Below, one piece after another: positions 1 through 11,142 of a DNA stretch of 64,000 nt; the first letter of the stretch is position 1; every line of letters starts with the position of its first letter. Below the pieces are notes generated by a model that saw only the letters and a list, made by a program, of their open reading frames with translations, did not search any database and was not told the origin of the DNA. The stretch is from positions 168,027,740 through 168,091,739 of the forward strand of contig CM043944.1 of assembly GCA_014529385.2 (NCBI GenBank), read 5' to 3'. The DNA comes from Adiantum capillus-veneris (taxonomy: Eukaryota; Streptophyta; Polypodiopsida; Polypodiales; Pteridaceae). The translations under genes and the position numbers were made by a program.

Positions 1-561
1 GCTATCAAGAGGTTTTTTTGCCACCTTAGTGGCACTTTACATCTTGGCTTGTTTTATACCAAGGGGGGATCATTGCCACCAGACTTACATGCTTTTTCGG
101 ACTTAGATTATTGGGCTGGTCATTTTAACACGCGAGTGTCCACAAGTGGTTTTTGTTTTATGCTTGGCAGTTCATGTATATCATGGTTGAGCAAGAGGCA
201 ACCTACTATGGACACTTCGAGTTGTGAGACTGAGTACAGGGCAGTCTTCACAGCTACGGTTGAGTGTGTATGGCTCAGATGCCTTATGGTTGATTTGGGT
301 GTTGGTCAGGACACTACCAACACTATCTACACTGACAGTCAAAGCGCATTGGCAGTTGAGAGGAACCCAGTTTTTCATGATCCCACAAAGCACATTGAGG
401 TGCATTACCACTATGTCAGTGAGAGGCTCTCAGCAGGAGAGATCAGCTTGGCTTATGTGCCAACACAGGACAACCTTGCAGATCTTTTCACAAGGGCATT
501 GTCTCGTGAGAAGCTCGAAGCTTTTCACAAAGCTTTGGGCTTACTCCCTTTTGTGGATTGA
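1..561 (+). CDS. Copia polyprotein, C-terminal RNase H domain (5'-partial)
   Basis: Open from base 1 to the TGA at 559-561. It is the end of a copia pol. Visible landmarks are the HAFSD block near the start of RNase H, the STSGFCFML strand, SCETEYRAV, the catalytic YTDSQSAL motif, the HIEVHYHYVSERL helix and the DNLADLFTRALS tail, the order known for Ty1/copia RNase H. The domain removes the RNA strand during reverse transcription. The usual DSDWA near the start reads DLDYWA, so the first catalytic region is altered by substitution and insertion and the copy is probably inactive. The paralogue in D1 carries a nonsense codon at the EYR position where this copy is intact. Confidence 0.88.
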   Translation, partial: AIKRFFCHLSGTLHLGLFYTKGGSLPPDLHAFSDLDYWAGHFNTRVSTSGFCFMLGSSCISWLSKRQPTMDTSSCETEYRAVFTATVECVWLRCLMVDLGVGQDTTNTIYTDSQSALAVERNPVFHDPTKHIEVHYHYVSERLSAGEISLAYVPTQDNLADLFTRALSREKLEAFHKALGLLPFVD

Positions 562-634
562 TCATGTCCTCAGGGCATGGCACTTCCCTTTACATGTGCC
601 AGCTGTCGTTCACCACATCACTTCAGGGAGGGTT

Positions 635-861
635 TGTTACCATACACATGTGGTAGTGATGTGTGTGAACACACTAGGACCGCCGGGGTATTTTTTCCCT
701 CTTTAGGAGGTTTTTTCCCCCGTGCATTGTCTATACGCCCATCACTTTAGGGCTATCGATCTTTCCATTACACACTAAGTAACACACTCTCTATTGTGTG
801 CCTTGAGCTTCCTTCGTCTTCTCCAAGCTGTGTGTGTTTCTCTGCAACCCTAATTCCAACA
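635..861 (+). repeat. Copia family D 3' LTR (227 bp)
   Basis: Starts TGTTAC and ends CCAACA, preceded by a purine-rich tract. The same 227-bp unit, with small differences, occurs at 43173-43399 and 56884-57110. Confidence 0.92.
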
Positions 862-3790
862 TAAAAATGTCCTTTCAGGGTTTTGGAAAATTTTTCCAAA
901 ACCATAGTAGATCCACTCATTTTGAAAAATCCTTTCATGAGCTTATAGTTCAAAGACTACTACATATGGAAAAAATGATAGATTTGTAAAACTTGTCATT
1001 TCTTGGTCATAACAAGCCTTCGTAGTTGATGGACCATTGCATTTTGCCCAAAATAGCCATTTCTTACGGTTGATTGCATATGAATAAGAGTTGGGATTTT
1101 TGTAGGACATGAGATAAAATTCCCCGTTAACTTCAATGGGTTGGTGGTCAAAAAATATGGCTACTTTTGCCTCACTATTTTTTTTTGGGGCAAAGAAATT
1201 AGGTACAAAAAAGTTGCATTTTTGTCATTTTGCGGACATATCATCAAAGTTTCTATAGTCACGCTCAATACAGATACTATATACATGTTTTCTTAGTTCC
1301 CTTTGGGCCTTTGGATAAAAAAGGAGCCATGGAGCGTGCCAAAAGAATTATGGATCTCTTACTAAGTGGAACCTTGGGGACAATGATGAAGTGCTAAATA
1401 CAGCAAACATGACTAAACTGGGTTTAGCATTATGACCTCTAGAATCCCATAGAAACTACTCAATATCTAGCCAAATTTATAGTTTATGATTAGAATATGG
1501 TTACTACCTATAAGATACACACAATTGGCCTAAGAAACTAGCAATATTGAGAAAGCTACACTTGCTACACTAAAATGTCTCGTATTCTTCAGCAATCAAA
1601 AAACTCAACAATCATCATATACTATGCTATATAGCATATTAGGTCCCCCAAAACTCAAGGAAGATTAGCTTTTTGTTATAAATGACACTTACACAATCAA
1701 AATTGCATTTGGATATCAAGAAAGCCACCAAAAAAATCATAAAAGTGTAAATTTTGCACATTCTAGTAATTTGGTCACGACTTTCAATTTTAACAGTTAG
1801 TTCTCCCTAGAAATGTCAAAACATGTTGAGAACTATGAAGGCTTATCCTCTAGCAATATAAACCTCACAAACATGAAGTTTGGAGTGGTATAGTTGCAAA
1901 AATTTGAAAAAAGGCCAAAAACAGGATCCGTTTTTTCACACAGTTTAGGTTCAAAAATGTTGTGCAAGAGTAAAGTTAATGGTGAGATCAATCTTCCAAA
2001 AAAAAAGTCAAGTTTTTTTCAACTCATAAGGCAACTTTGTGGATATATAGCACCTAGAAATTCATTTTCATACTCCTCAAATAATTCAAGCAAATTGGTC
2101 ACTTAACAGGAGGACACAAAAGTGTTCAAGGACGTAAAAGTGTCCTGTTACCATTCTAGTGTTAAAAGGTACATGAATCGTGATTCAAGCCTTCTAGGGT
2201 TTGGATACCAAATTTTCTCAGCAGTTTACAAATGTTATTTGCATACTATTTCTCCACTTTGTACCTAGTTGGATCCCAATTTGCATTTCTTTTATGTGTT
2301 TGGCAATTTTCAAGCAGTTATTTTTTAAATTTCCTTGTTTTTGTTGGATTTTTGCAATTTCTTTGAGCTCAAGGGATTAGTTTTGATCTTGTCAAGCCCC
2401 TTTGAGTCAATGGGAACTCACCTTTTTCTTTATTTAGCATGAGCTACATGAATCCCAATTCAGGTTCCTCTACAAATTGCACTAAGATTTTCCAGTTTGA
2501 TTGTACAGGGTCTTTGAAAGTTGTATTGGGTGATTTTCTCAAATTTGGTCACCTTTTTCCCTATCTACCAACACTTTTTTGGATTTCAAAGAATTATGGT
2601 ACCTTGGACCACATATGGTTTCTTGACAGTTTTTCTCTGACCTGCAAAGCTCGAGCACAACTGCAAGTGATGTCCGCTTGATGTGGTTGCTTCACTAAGA
2701 AGATCTTTTCTTCTATAAGCTCATGTTGTAGTAATTTGACATCATTATCTTCTACACCGTTTAGGCATCTAAAGTTTGATATGCTTGGTTGTCTCCCACG
2801 AGCAGTTGATGCCTGATCCTTCTCCAAGATGTTTAGCCATTGGTCGTAGATTTTATTATTCTACATGACCATGTGTGCTTCTTTTTGGCAATGATTTATG
2901 GTTTAATGTGATGTTTGCCACATTTACAAAGGCCTTAAAAAAAAGAAAAGGAAATTAACTTTATTTCAAGACATATGTGTAACAAATATGAGCATAGGAA
3001 AGTGGAACTTACATCCCAGGGTGCTCGACTTGGATGACCAACAAGAACTCCTGGCTTGAGTTTTGTTGGTTTAGAATATGCAAGCTATTGACCATGGTCA
3101 TGCTTGAAGACCTCCACATAAGGCTGGTGCTTCATTGCTTTTATTCTCTCCATAGCACCTGTGAGGTCCCCAACCCCGAGAAGATTGGGGCGACTTGATA
3201 GATGGCCTTCCTTTATTCTCCTTTTCTGTTGACGACACCCTACTCCGTTTACACAAAGTGGAGATTCTAATGAAAGTTGCTTCCTAACATAAAGATGAAA
3301 TCCCATTGATATATTTAGAATCCGTAAACAACGCCTTTTTTCCCACGTTTAAAAGGCCCGACCACCATCCATAAACCATAAATATGATATGAGACTTAGC
3401 CTAAACTAACTAGTAATCTTGTGAAAACTACCCGACTAATTGGGTCCATAGCTTTCAGGGGCACGTAGATTTGGAACATCTCGACTCTTGACACAATGAG
3501 TTTATAATTTCACTTCTCTTAATAGGAGGGAGTCAAGAGTTTCTCGACTAATTGAGGCCACCCATCCTTGATTGGCAACCTGAGCCACCCACACTTTCCA
3601 CCCCACACTCACACTTTTTAGCTTGTTTTCTCATTACTATCACGCTTTTTTACACATACAAACAATGTTCCTTGATTAATTCCAGACACAGGTTCTTTTA
3701 TATAGCCCTTCAAACAAAACCAAAACAATTCAAACAAGGCCTAATGAAGACAATCCTATATTTCAACAAAAAGAACTTTTCCATTTTCTT
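862..3790. other. AT-rich region with no recognisable gene
   Basis: About 2.9 kb of AT-rich DNA. The longest open frames are about 80 codons, overlap on both strands and have no motif I recognise. A short inverted repeat (CTCGACTCTTGAC near 3480 against GTCAAGAG near 3530) is the only structure noticed. It may be decayed transposon or 5' sequence of gypsy C, but no LTR ends were found. Confidence 0.6.
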
Positions 3791-4273
3791 ATGAGTTTGC
3801 CGCTACCCGCGGACTTCCTCGGTCTAACCAACAAAGCCTTTGCAAAGGATTTATTCGCTAACCGCGAATTGCACAACCTTTCTATCTCGCTAACCGCGAG
3901 GCATCCCACTACCCGCGATCAATCATATGTACCTGTTGCGAGAACCACTATCATGTCTAAATTATACGAGGATCTAGAGCTATTCTTGGCTCTTTGGACA
4001 TTTCTCAATGGAGAACTGAAAGTTGGCCTACCACAATTCTCACAAATGAATAGGCCCAACAAAATCACAAGTGAGGAGGAACGCTTGGACCCACAAACCA
4101 AACCAGATGTAAGCTCAATTGTTGAAATACTTGTTAACAAGTTGGGGCAATACTTTGGAGGCAATGAAGCTAATGCAACGCTACCAATCACTACTAAAGA
4201 ATTAATCGTGAAGGGAATCCTAGATGGTGTACAAGAGTCAACATTAAAACAAAAAGCTATTGGGAATCTATGA
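3791..4273 (+). CDS. Hypothetical 160-aa frame, possibly the gag-side part of gypsy C
   Basis: Open frame starting MSLPLPADF and ending KQKAIGNL. I do not recognise a domain. The sequence is hydrophilic after residue 50. Its position, directly upstream of a protease-like stretch and in the same strand as the gypsy C pol, suggests the end of a gag or the gag-protease linker. Its 5' third is low-information and contains four copies of a CTA(A/C)CCGCG motif. It could equally be a chance frame; no start context or upstream gag could be tied to it. Confidence 0.3.
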   Translation: MSLPLPADFLGLTNKAFAKDLFANRELHNLSISLTARHPTTRDQSYVPVARTTIMSKLYEDLELFLALWTFLNGELKVGLPQFSQMNRPNKITSEEERLDPQTKPDVSSIVEILVNKLGQYFGGNEANATLPITTKELIVKGILDGVQESTLKQKAIGNL

Positions 4274-4397
4274 GAAGACCTCATCTTGAATTCACGAATG
4301 TAGTGGTAAAAATGGCTAATGGATCTATTGTTATGCCTATTGGAATGTTTAAATATCTCAAGATCAAGGTCTTGGACACAAGGTAAGGCATACCTCC

Positions 4398-4611
4398 TGT
4401 TGGGTTTCCAAGCCCTAGATTAGTTTAGTGTGAGCCCGTGGGAACAATATCCTATGGCATGCAAATACTTTTAGTTAGGAGCCACTCCACAAGTGGAGTT
4501 TGCATTGTTTTTGCATGAAAAGTTTAGCCTACAAATGTAAAAGGATTTCTACTCAATCAATAGCAATAGAATAGCGTTATTTTTTTTGTTGCATCTCTGT
4601 GTCGAATCTTT

Positions 4612-4709
<98 letters not shown>

Positions 4710-4773
4710 CTGCTGCTCAGCACCACACCATGGCTATCTTCCGGCTCCACCCGCCCTAGCTCAAGTTACAACA
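4398..4773 (+). repeat. 5' LTR of the TRIM-like element
   Basis: TGTTGGG...TTACAACA, with a CT microsatellite at 4613-4705. It matches 6003-6360 closely outside the microsatellite. Confidence 0.92.
4613..4705 (+). repeat. (CT)n microsatellite in LTR, 93 bp
   Basis: Uninterrupted CT dinucleotides ending 68 bp before the LTR 3' end. The homologous tract in the 3' LTR is 6218-6292. Confidence 0.98.
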
Positions 4774-4775
4774 AC

Positions 4776-4787
4776 TAGTATCAGAGC
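4776..4787 (+). other. Primer binding site, initiator-Met tRNA type (one mismatch)
   Basis: TAGTATCAGAGC, differing at one base from the common plant site TGGTATCAGAGC and lying 2 bp after the LTR. Confidence 0.8.
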
Positions 4788-5234
4788 TTTGGCTCAAACC
4801 TCGGCTCTCGACTCAACACAGCACGGGTACAGCTGCTTAGAGAAGGGAAGCATGCGTAGTCGACTTGCAGGGAATTGATCAGACCCGGCATCATTCATTT
4901 TGCCCTGGCTGTGTGGTGAACTTTCGACATACCAGCAAGCCCTGGTTCAGCCTTCTCAACCTGCTGCAAGCCAAGCTCTCCATCGACTCCCTGTTTCGGC
5001 TGCTCTGCAGATAACTCGTTTTTTTTTGTTGTGTTTTATTGTGATTTTCACATTGCAAGCAAAGGGCCACCCAATTTGGTCTCGAACGTCCTATCCAAGT
5101 AGGCGGGCAACATCAAGACTATTGTGCTCGGTTGCATATTGAAACACAGGCCCGCAGGCCCTGGTTGGTGGCGATAGTAGAGTTTTTCGAAACGCCTACC
5201 GAGGCAATTTTTCGCAAGGCTTGGTCTAAGGTGC

Positions 5235-5579
5235 ATGCAACCCGTTCAAGAGAATTTTAAAATGCTATGTAAAGTACCTTGTCAACAAGAGCAAGCCAAC
5301 TTCAAGGATTTGAACGAGCAACGTTTCAACACAATAATAAAGGTTCCTATGACTATATGGATGTGTGTAGCAGATAAAGGGCTATCTAGTACTCGAGAAA
5401 TCAACTCGATGGAGATTGTTCCAATACATGTTGATATAAGGAAGATGCAAAACATCCATAAGCCAACCTTTTTCTTCGAGAACCAAGAGGTACATCAAAA
5501 GATGCTAAATATCCAGATCTGCTTCGAGACTACAGTACAAGTTTTTAAAACTATTTTTTTGTCACTTTTGGTGTCATAG
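5235..5579 (+). CDS. Hypothetical 114-aa frame inside the TRIM-like element
   Basis: MQPVQENF...LSLLVS. No gag, protease or polymerase motif is visible. The composition is ordinary and the frame could be chance. It is the only frame over 100 codons in the internal region. Confidence 0.2.
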   Translation: MQPVQENFKMLCKVPCQQEQANFKDLNEQRFNTIIKVPMTIWMCVADKGLSSTREINSMEIVPIHVDIRKMQNIHKPTFFFENQEVHQKMLNIQICFETTVQVFKTIFLSLLVS

Positions 5580-6002
5580 AGCTGTCCTCTTTTGTCTATT
5601 ATGAAAACCATCATAAACTTTCCAGTCAAATCCTCTTTTTACTTCATCATATGCCATGATAACAAAACTTTGTACGGGTTAGACATTGCCACCACACAGA
5701 TAAGTGGTAAGACCTCCCAATTTTTTGTCGGTTCTTAGCCTGTTTTTATCGCTTCTCATGAGGTTACTGGGTACACCATAAGCCCAAGGTTTGGCAGTGA
5801 ACCAAAAACTCCAATATTTTTTGGTAGCTACATATTTGGCCTACACCCTATCTGTTCAAGGGGGGGTTACTGATCTAGCACCAGGTTATGGATAAACCAA
5901 AAATCCTTGGTTGTGAGAAAACCTAAAACTCACGGTTGACGAGTATACCAAAAACTCGAGGTATCATGAGTTGCTTGTCCAGTTCGGGCTTAAGGGGGGG
6001 AT

Positions 6003-6216
6003 TGTTGGGTTTCCAAGCCCTAGATTAGTTTAGTGTGAACCCGTGGGAACAATATCCTATGGCATGCAAATACTTTTAGTTAGGAGCCACTCCACAAGTG
6101 GAGTTTGCATGGTTTTTGCATGAAAAGTTTAGCCTATAAATGTAAAAGGATTTCTAATCAATCAATAGCAATAGAATAACGTTATTTTTTTTGTTGCATC
6201 TCTGTGTCGAATCTCT

Positions 6217-6296
<80 letters not shown>

Positions 6297-6360
6297 CTGT
6301 TGCTCAGCACCACACCATGGCTATCTTTCAGCTCCACCCGCCCTAGCTCAAGTTACAACA
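6003..6360 (+). repeat. 3' LTR of the TRIM-like element
   Basis: TGTTGGG...TTACAACA, preceded by a polypurine tract of seven G. Contains the CT microsatellite 6218-6292 (75 bp). CCTCC follows at 6361-6365. Confidence 0.92.
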
Positions 6361-6587
6361 CCTCCATCATTATGGATTTCGCCAAGCAGCCTATGTCATT
6401 TGAGATGATCTTAGGGCGTCCTTTGATGAGGGAAGCAAAAATGGTGCATGACTAGTCTAGAAACCACGTCTACTTATAGTTCCAAGACTTTGTCATTAGA
6501 GTTGATCTTGTAAGCAATTGAGCGCATCCTTTAGGAAACACGTTTATAATTGACAATCAATCGGACACCACAATTCACCCATCTCCA

Positions 6588-7680
6588 TTGACATATTGTT
6601 ATACATATAAAAAGGACATGGATATTGGGGAAGACTCTCTTTATATGGATGTCCTACCTGTAATGGCTGAGCCAAACAATGTTGATTGGGTACACCTCAC
6701 AACAACCATAGACACTTGGGTCAATAGAGGAACAACTTGGGTAACACCCGAGGGGGAAAATATACCACAGTTTGCACCAATAAATATGTTAAGTGCAATG
6801 CATATACCTTCTAAGGATACAAAGAGTGAAGACCTAAATGACATCCAAGCCACTAGTGCCTTGGAAGATTGTGACCAATGTGACTTAGAGATTGAATCAC
6901 TGATAAGAAGTTGATTCTGAGATTGAAAGGGAATCCAACCCGCATATTAGCTGGAGTCACAAAACAAAACCCTTGATGCCAAGTACCACATCCTATAATG
7001 ATGTATTCTGGAGTGAAGTGGACACAAATGAAGAAAAATCAAGTGAATCCATGCTAGAAGCAACCCAAAATCAAAAATTAGACAAGAGGAGTAAGAGATA
7101 TAAGAGGCGACAATATAGAGTGAATGTACGTGCTAGGATAAAAGAAAAGAGATCCACCGCAAAATGGCTTAGTTATGTGGGGGCATGTGATGCTCATCAA
7201 AAGTTGGTAGATAATTGGGGTGAATATCTCTAGAGTGTCATGAGGTACAGTCCGCAACCCCTTGACCTTGCACAACTAGAGATTATAGAGAAGCCAAAAA
7301 TGAGTCGTGTTGTAAAAAGACGTCAAAATTGAGAGTGAGCTCAACAACAAAAGGAAGCGGAAATTCAAGCAAAGACCTAAGCACAGAGGATCATGTAGAC
7401 TTACAAACTGTACCTGAAAATTTTAAATCTTATACCATAGGGGAGCAAAAAGTTGGGTATGCCGAAAGCCCAGTGAATGCCTACCAAGGGAAGTAGTGGA
7501 GTCTACGATGGTCCGACAGTAGTTATGGAGATAGAACTAGCAGAACCTGGTGAGAAGTCTAAGCCAATTTTTATTTGCTCAAGACCTACTAAGATTGAAG
7601 AGGCTGTACTTAAAGAGCTTCTCAATAATTCAAGGATATATTTGCTTGGAAATATGATGATATGAAGGGCGTTCCACCTT
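6588..7680 (+). pseudogene. Gypsy C protease-RT linker region, broken
   Basis: Open pieces at 6588-6914, 6973-7233 and 7477-7665 are hydrophilic, with acidic then basic stretches (KRSKRYKRRQYR near 7090). The last piece leads into the pre-RT segment: around 7560-7720 the three frames together read like the plant gypsy block in which a KELL helix and a 'DMKG(I/V)PP' motif precede the polymerase. No catalytic site is here. Several stops and frame changes. Confidence 0.5.
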
Positions 7681-7689
7681 CCATGGTGC

Positions 7690-8870
7690 AACATACAATT
7701 CCCATGATTAGCATTGCCAAACCAGTCCATCAATGACCCTACCCAATGAATCCTAAGTATGCAAAGATTGTTTAATAACAGATGTGGATTCATATACCCT
7801 ATTGAGAACTCGTAATGGGTTTCTCTAATAGTAGTCATTGTGCCAAAAAAGAATAGAAAACTCAGAGTGTACATGGATCGAGACGTGGACCTCAAGAAGG
7901 TTAATGCAACCACTAGGAGAGATCATTATCCCTTGCCATATTTGAAATGTGTGCTTGAAAGAGTTCCAAGCAAGGAAGCTTATAGCTTTTTAGATGGGTA
8001 CTTTGGTTATAATCAAATCACGATTGCACTAGAGGACCAAGCTAAAACTGCTTGTAAAACTGAATTTGGAGTGTTTGCATTTTGTGTTATGGCCCTTGGC
8101 TTGACAAATGCCCATGCTACATTCTAATGATTGATAAACATTGCGTTCAAGGAATATTTAAGGGAGTTTTATGAAGCTTTCCTAGATGATCTTTGCAATT
8201 ATTCCTCTTGGGAGAAGCATCTTTCATGTTTACGAAAAATATTTGAAAGATGCAAATTGTATCGCATCTTGAACCCTTACAAATATCAATTTTGGGTTAA
8301 GCATGGAGTCATTTTAGGGTGTATAGTGTCCAAGAATGGGATTCCTACATACAAGAGTATAATTAAAGCGATTGCCAATTTGCCACCACCTACAAACCAT
8401 AAGGGAGTTCAAAGTTTCATGGGCCATGTTAGTTATTATCGACGGTTTATTTTAAACTTCACTGAGATGGCTTGTCCATTGTACAAGCTTCTTATCGAGT
8501 TTCACTAGACCGAGGAGTGTGACCATGCTTATGAGTTATTAAAATAGGCCTTGACAAGTGTCTTAATCCTATGAGTGCCCGATTGGAATGTAATTTTCCA
8601 TGTGCATATTGATGTACCAAACTTTGCTATTGTGTGTGTTCTAACTCAACTAAGAGAACATAAATTGGACTACTCTATTAGCTTTGCAAGTCGCCAATTA
8701 AATGATACTAAGATGAACTACACCATTATAAAGCGAGAAGGTTTAGCTATGATTTATGCTATAAAGAAATTTCTATATTACCTTCTTGCTACCAAGTTTT
8801 ATTTTACGTTGATCATCAAGCGTTGTTGTATCTAGTAAACAAGCCATCTTCCATGGGAAGAATTACAAAA
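7690..8870 (+). pseudogene. Gypsy C reverse transcriptase and RNase H, broken
   Basis: RT: VPKKNRKLRVYMDRDVDLKK and RRDHYPLPY around 7840-7950, LDGYFGYNQITIA near 8000, GLTNAHATF near 8110 (usual GLTNAPATF), AFLDDL near 8175 in place of the FLDDF/YxDD site, HPILGC-like and GVQSFMGHVSYYRRFI near 8410-8460. RNase H: PDWNVIFHVHIDVPNFAIVCVL at 8578 and SFASRQLNDTKMNYTIIKREGLAMIYAIKKF. Stops at 8126, 8506 and about 8540-8575 interrupt it. Motif order and spacing are those of gypsy pol. Inactive. Confidence 0.8.
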
Positions 8871-9149
8871 TGGTTGTTAATTTTGCTCGAGTTTGATTTC
8901 ATTGTTGTTGTTGTAAGATCTGGCAAGAAACATGTTATGAAAGATCATTTGTCTTGCATACCCAATGGTGAATCCCCTATTGGAGTTGATGATGAATTGC
9001 CCGACACTTCCCTGTTTATAGTCGAGACAATGCCTAAATGGAGTGAAAAATTTGTCAATTTTTTAGTTAATGGGTTTCCCCCCAAAGAGCTTCGAAAGGA
9101 CTTAGCTCAAAGTTAATCAAGAAATGGAACTTTATTGCTTGATTGTATG

Positions 9150-10330
9150 AACTCTCTATAAGCAATAAAAAGATGACATTCTTAGGCGTTGTGTCCATGA
9201 GGATGAATATTTGTACATTTTGCAAGAAGCACACATGGACGTAGCTGGTGGTCACTTTTTAAGCAAATTGACTACTAGAAAGGTATTATAATCAAGCTAT
9301 TGGTGGCCCACTTTATTTAAGGATGCATCACTCTTTACAAAAGGATGTGATGAATGCCAACGTTATGCAAAACCACAAAGAAAAGATAAGATGCCTCCAC
9401 ATCTTATTAAGGTGACCCAACCATTTGAAAAGTGGGGCTTAGACTTTGTAGGTCCAACTAGTCCGGCAACCCATAATACTCAATCCTGATATATCATCAC
9501 GGCCACTTACTATGTGAAAAAAATGGGATGAAGCTAAAGCTACATGCAAGGTCGTTGCAAGGGCAACAACTAAGTTTCTCTTTGAAAACAACATTACACG
9601 ATTCGGATGTCCCTTTGAGATTGGAGTGACAATGGCACCCATTTTATAAATGAAGTGATAAAAGAAATCACATAAGATTTCATGACATCCCACCATAAGT
9701 CTACACATTATCATCCACAAGAGAAAATGGTCAAGCCAAGAGTACCAACAAGACTCTAATTTCTATCTTGACTAAGACAGTAGAGGCTCATCGTATAGAT
9801 TGGGACTTAAAGCTTACATCAAATTATGGGCTGATTGTACTACTTATAAAGTGGCTATTGATTCCACGCTGTTTAAAATGGGGTATGGTCAAGAAGCAGT
9901 AATGCCATGGGAATTCGTCATTCCTAGTCTTCGAGTAGCTTCTGAAGAAGGTTGGGATGGTAACCCATTAGTTGAGCAGTTATATATCCTTAAAAGGCTA
10001 GAGGAAGAAAGGCAGTTGGCTATGCGAAATGCCCTTTTAGAGAAAGACAGGAGAAAGAAGTGGTTTGATCGCCATTTAAAGAACAAGCACATCAAAATTG
10101 GTGATAAAGTTCTTAAGTATGGAGTGCGTAATGAAAAGAGAAAATTGAAATACACTGACAGAGAACCATATAGAGTATGCAAAATTACCCCACAAGGTAC
10201 CCTTCGTGTGAAGACTCTAGACGGAGTTGAAACCATTGGAGTCCTCAATGGGAGTAAATTCAAAATATATTATGATCCCCTAAGCCAAGAGGAATTATGT
10301 GCCATCCATCAAAAGGAAGCAGCAAAATAA
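9150..10330 (+). pseudogene. Gypsy C integrase, broken; C-terminal part open
   Basis: The HHCC zinc region (AHMDVAGGHF, YWWPTLFKD, CDECQRYAK) is at 9230-9370. The core has KWGLDFVGP at 9430, the SDNGTHF aspartate block near 9625 and STHYHPQ near 9700. The open frame 9800-10330 is the integrase C-terminal region: it contains a KGD-like IGDKVLKY loop and a GTLRVKTLDG strand near its end. Frameshifts and stops lie between 9290 and 9790. No chromodomain is evident, unlike gypsy A and B. Confidence 0.75.
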
Positions 10331-10440
10331 CAAGTTGAGTCAAAAAGATACAAGCTAGGATTGAAGCTCGAGAGCAACCACAACATATTAGATGCCAATG
10401 AGAAACTAATCTTGGAGTTACACATTCATTCCAAGTTGAA

Positions 10441-10750
10441 GCAGATGACAAGTTTGTAGACTCTGAACCGCCTCTATGGTACCCAATTGAGTTGAATAGA
10501 TCCTATGGGAAAGTACTATATAATGCATTATTGGACACAGAAGCTCAACATAATTTGCTATCCTATGGAATGTGGTGTTAGCTAGGAAAACCACCCTTAT
10601 CCACAAGTACCATCCAAGTCAAGGGTTTCAATAAGAAGAGAAGAAGACCATTGTTTTTGGAATCCTACACACTCTTGTCATTTATGACAACGAGACCGTG
10701 GTTTAATGCTTTTTGGTCATGCATGTTGTCACTATGGGGGTACCATAAAC
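10441..10750 (+). pseudogene. Second retropepsin-like stretch after the integrase
   Basis: One frame reads PPLWYPIEL, then VLYNALLDTEAQHNLLSY and KPPLSTSTIQVKGF. The ALLDT(G)AQ.N pattern is that of a retroviral-type aspartic protease active site, with the usual Gly changed to Glu. A second hydrophobic strand follows near 10665 in another frame. Finding it downstream of integrase is odd: it may be the start of another truncated element or an extra domain. Motif-based call only. Confidence 0.4.
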
Positions 10751-11142
10751 CTAGGGTGCAAGTAGATGTCTGCAACTAAATGTAATATCAATTGGGGGGC
10801 TGAGAGTATCACGACACAACAATCAACACTTTTTTTGGATAAAATCCTCACCTATTACCAACTAGAATAATTGGTTTAAAAGGATAATGACATCTTTTAA
10901 TAAGGTAGGATCTATCCAAGGAAGGGGGGAATACAACTTATCGTGTATCGTCTTGTAAACTCCCACTCATCCTTCCTTCCCTGACCTTTTAACCTCCCAA
11001 TATTAGAGAATATATATATACATATATATCCTTAGACTAGCCAAAAAGTAATTAAAAGAAGAAGGCAAAGAAGCAAAAGAGCACGAGCCATATATAGAGA
11101 GAACGAGACATCAAAAATCCGCAAAACTCACAATGTCATATC

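Larger units (their letters stand above)
1..861 (+). mobile_element. Ty1/copia element D2, 3' end only
   Basis: 3' terminal part of a copia retrotransposon that begins before the window. It comprises the RNase H end of pol, a purine-rich tract at about 621-633 and a complete 3' LTR. It belongs to the same family as D1 at 43173-57110: its coding end parallels 56250-56808 and its LTR matches both D1 LTRs in length and ends. The 5' part and the left target duplication lie outside the window. Confidence 0.9.
4398..6360 (+). mobile_element. Non-autonomous LTR retrotransposon (TRIM/SMART-like), 1963 bp
   Basis: Two LTRs of 376 and 358 bp, both TGTTGGG...ACAACA, flank 1.2 kb without retroviral coding domains. 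A primer site (TAGTATCAGAGC at 4776), a G-rich polypurine tract just before 6003, and CCTCC duplications at 4393-4397 and 6361-6365 are all present. The structure is therefore complete and mobilised in trans. The length difference between LTRs is largely the CT microsatellite (93 against 75 bp). The internal part has one open frame (5235-5579, 114 codons) of unknown nature and short repeats around ACCAAAAACTC at 5800-5960. Confidence 0.92.
4297..6500 (+). pseudogene. Gypsy C aspartic protease remnant, split by the TRIM-like insertion
   Basis: The left part (4297-4392) reads through VKMANGSIVMPIG and FKYLKIKVLD. The right part (from 6361) reads IIMDFAKQPMSFEMILGRP. The second half, with the hydrophobic ILGRP segment, is typical of the C-terminal half of plant gypsy retropepsins. 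The two halves lie exactly on either side of the 4398-6360 element and its duplicated CCTCC, so the domain was continuous before that insertion. A stop codon and a frame change lie near the junction. The catalytic D-S/T-G part is not evident upstream. Confidence 0.55.

Noticed and set aside
6204-6455. Frame encoding a long Ser-Leu repeat
   Set aside because: Produced by the CT microsatellite of the TRIM-like LTR; the same happens at 23735-24124, 25342-25704 and 62027-62305.
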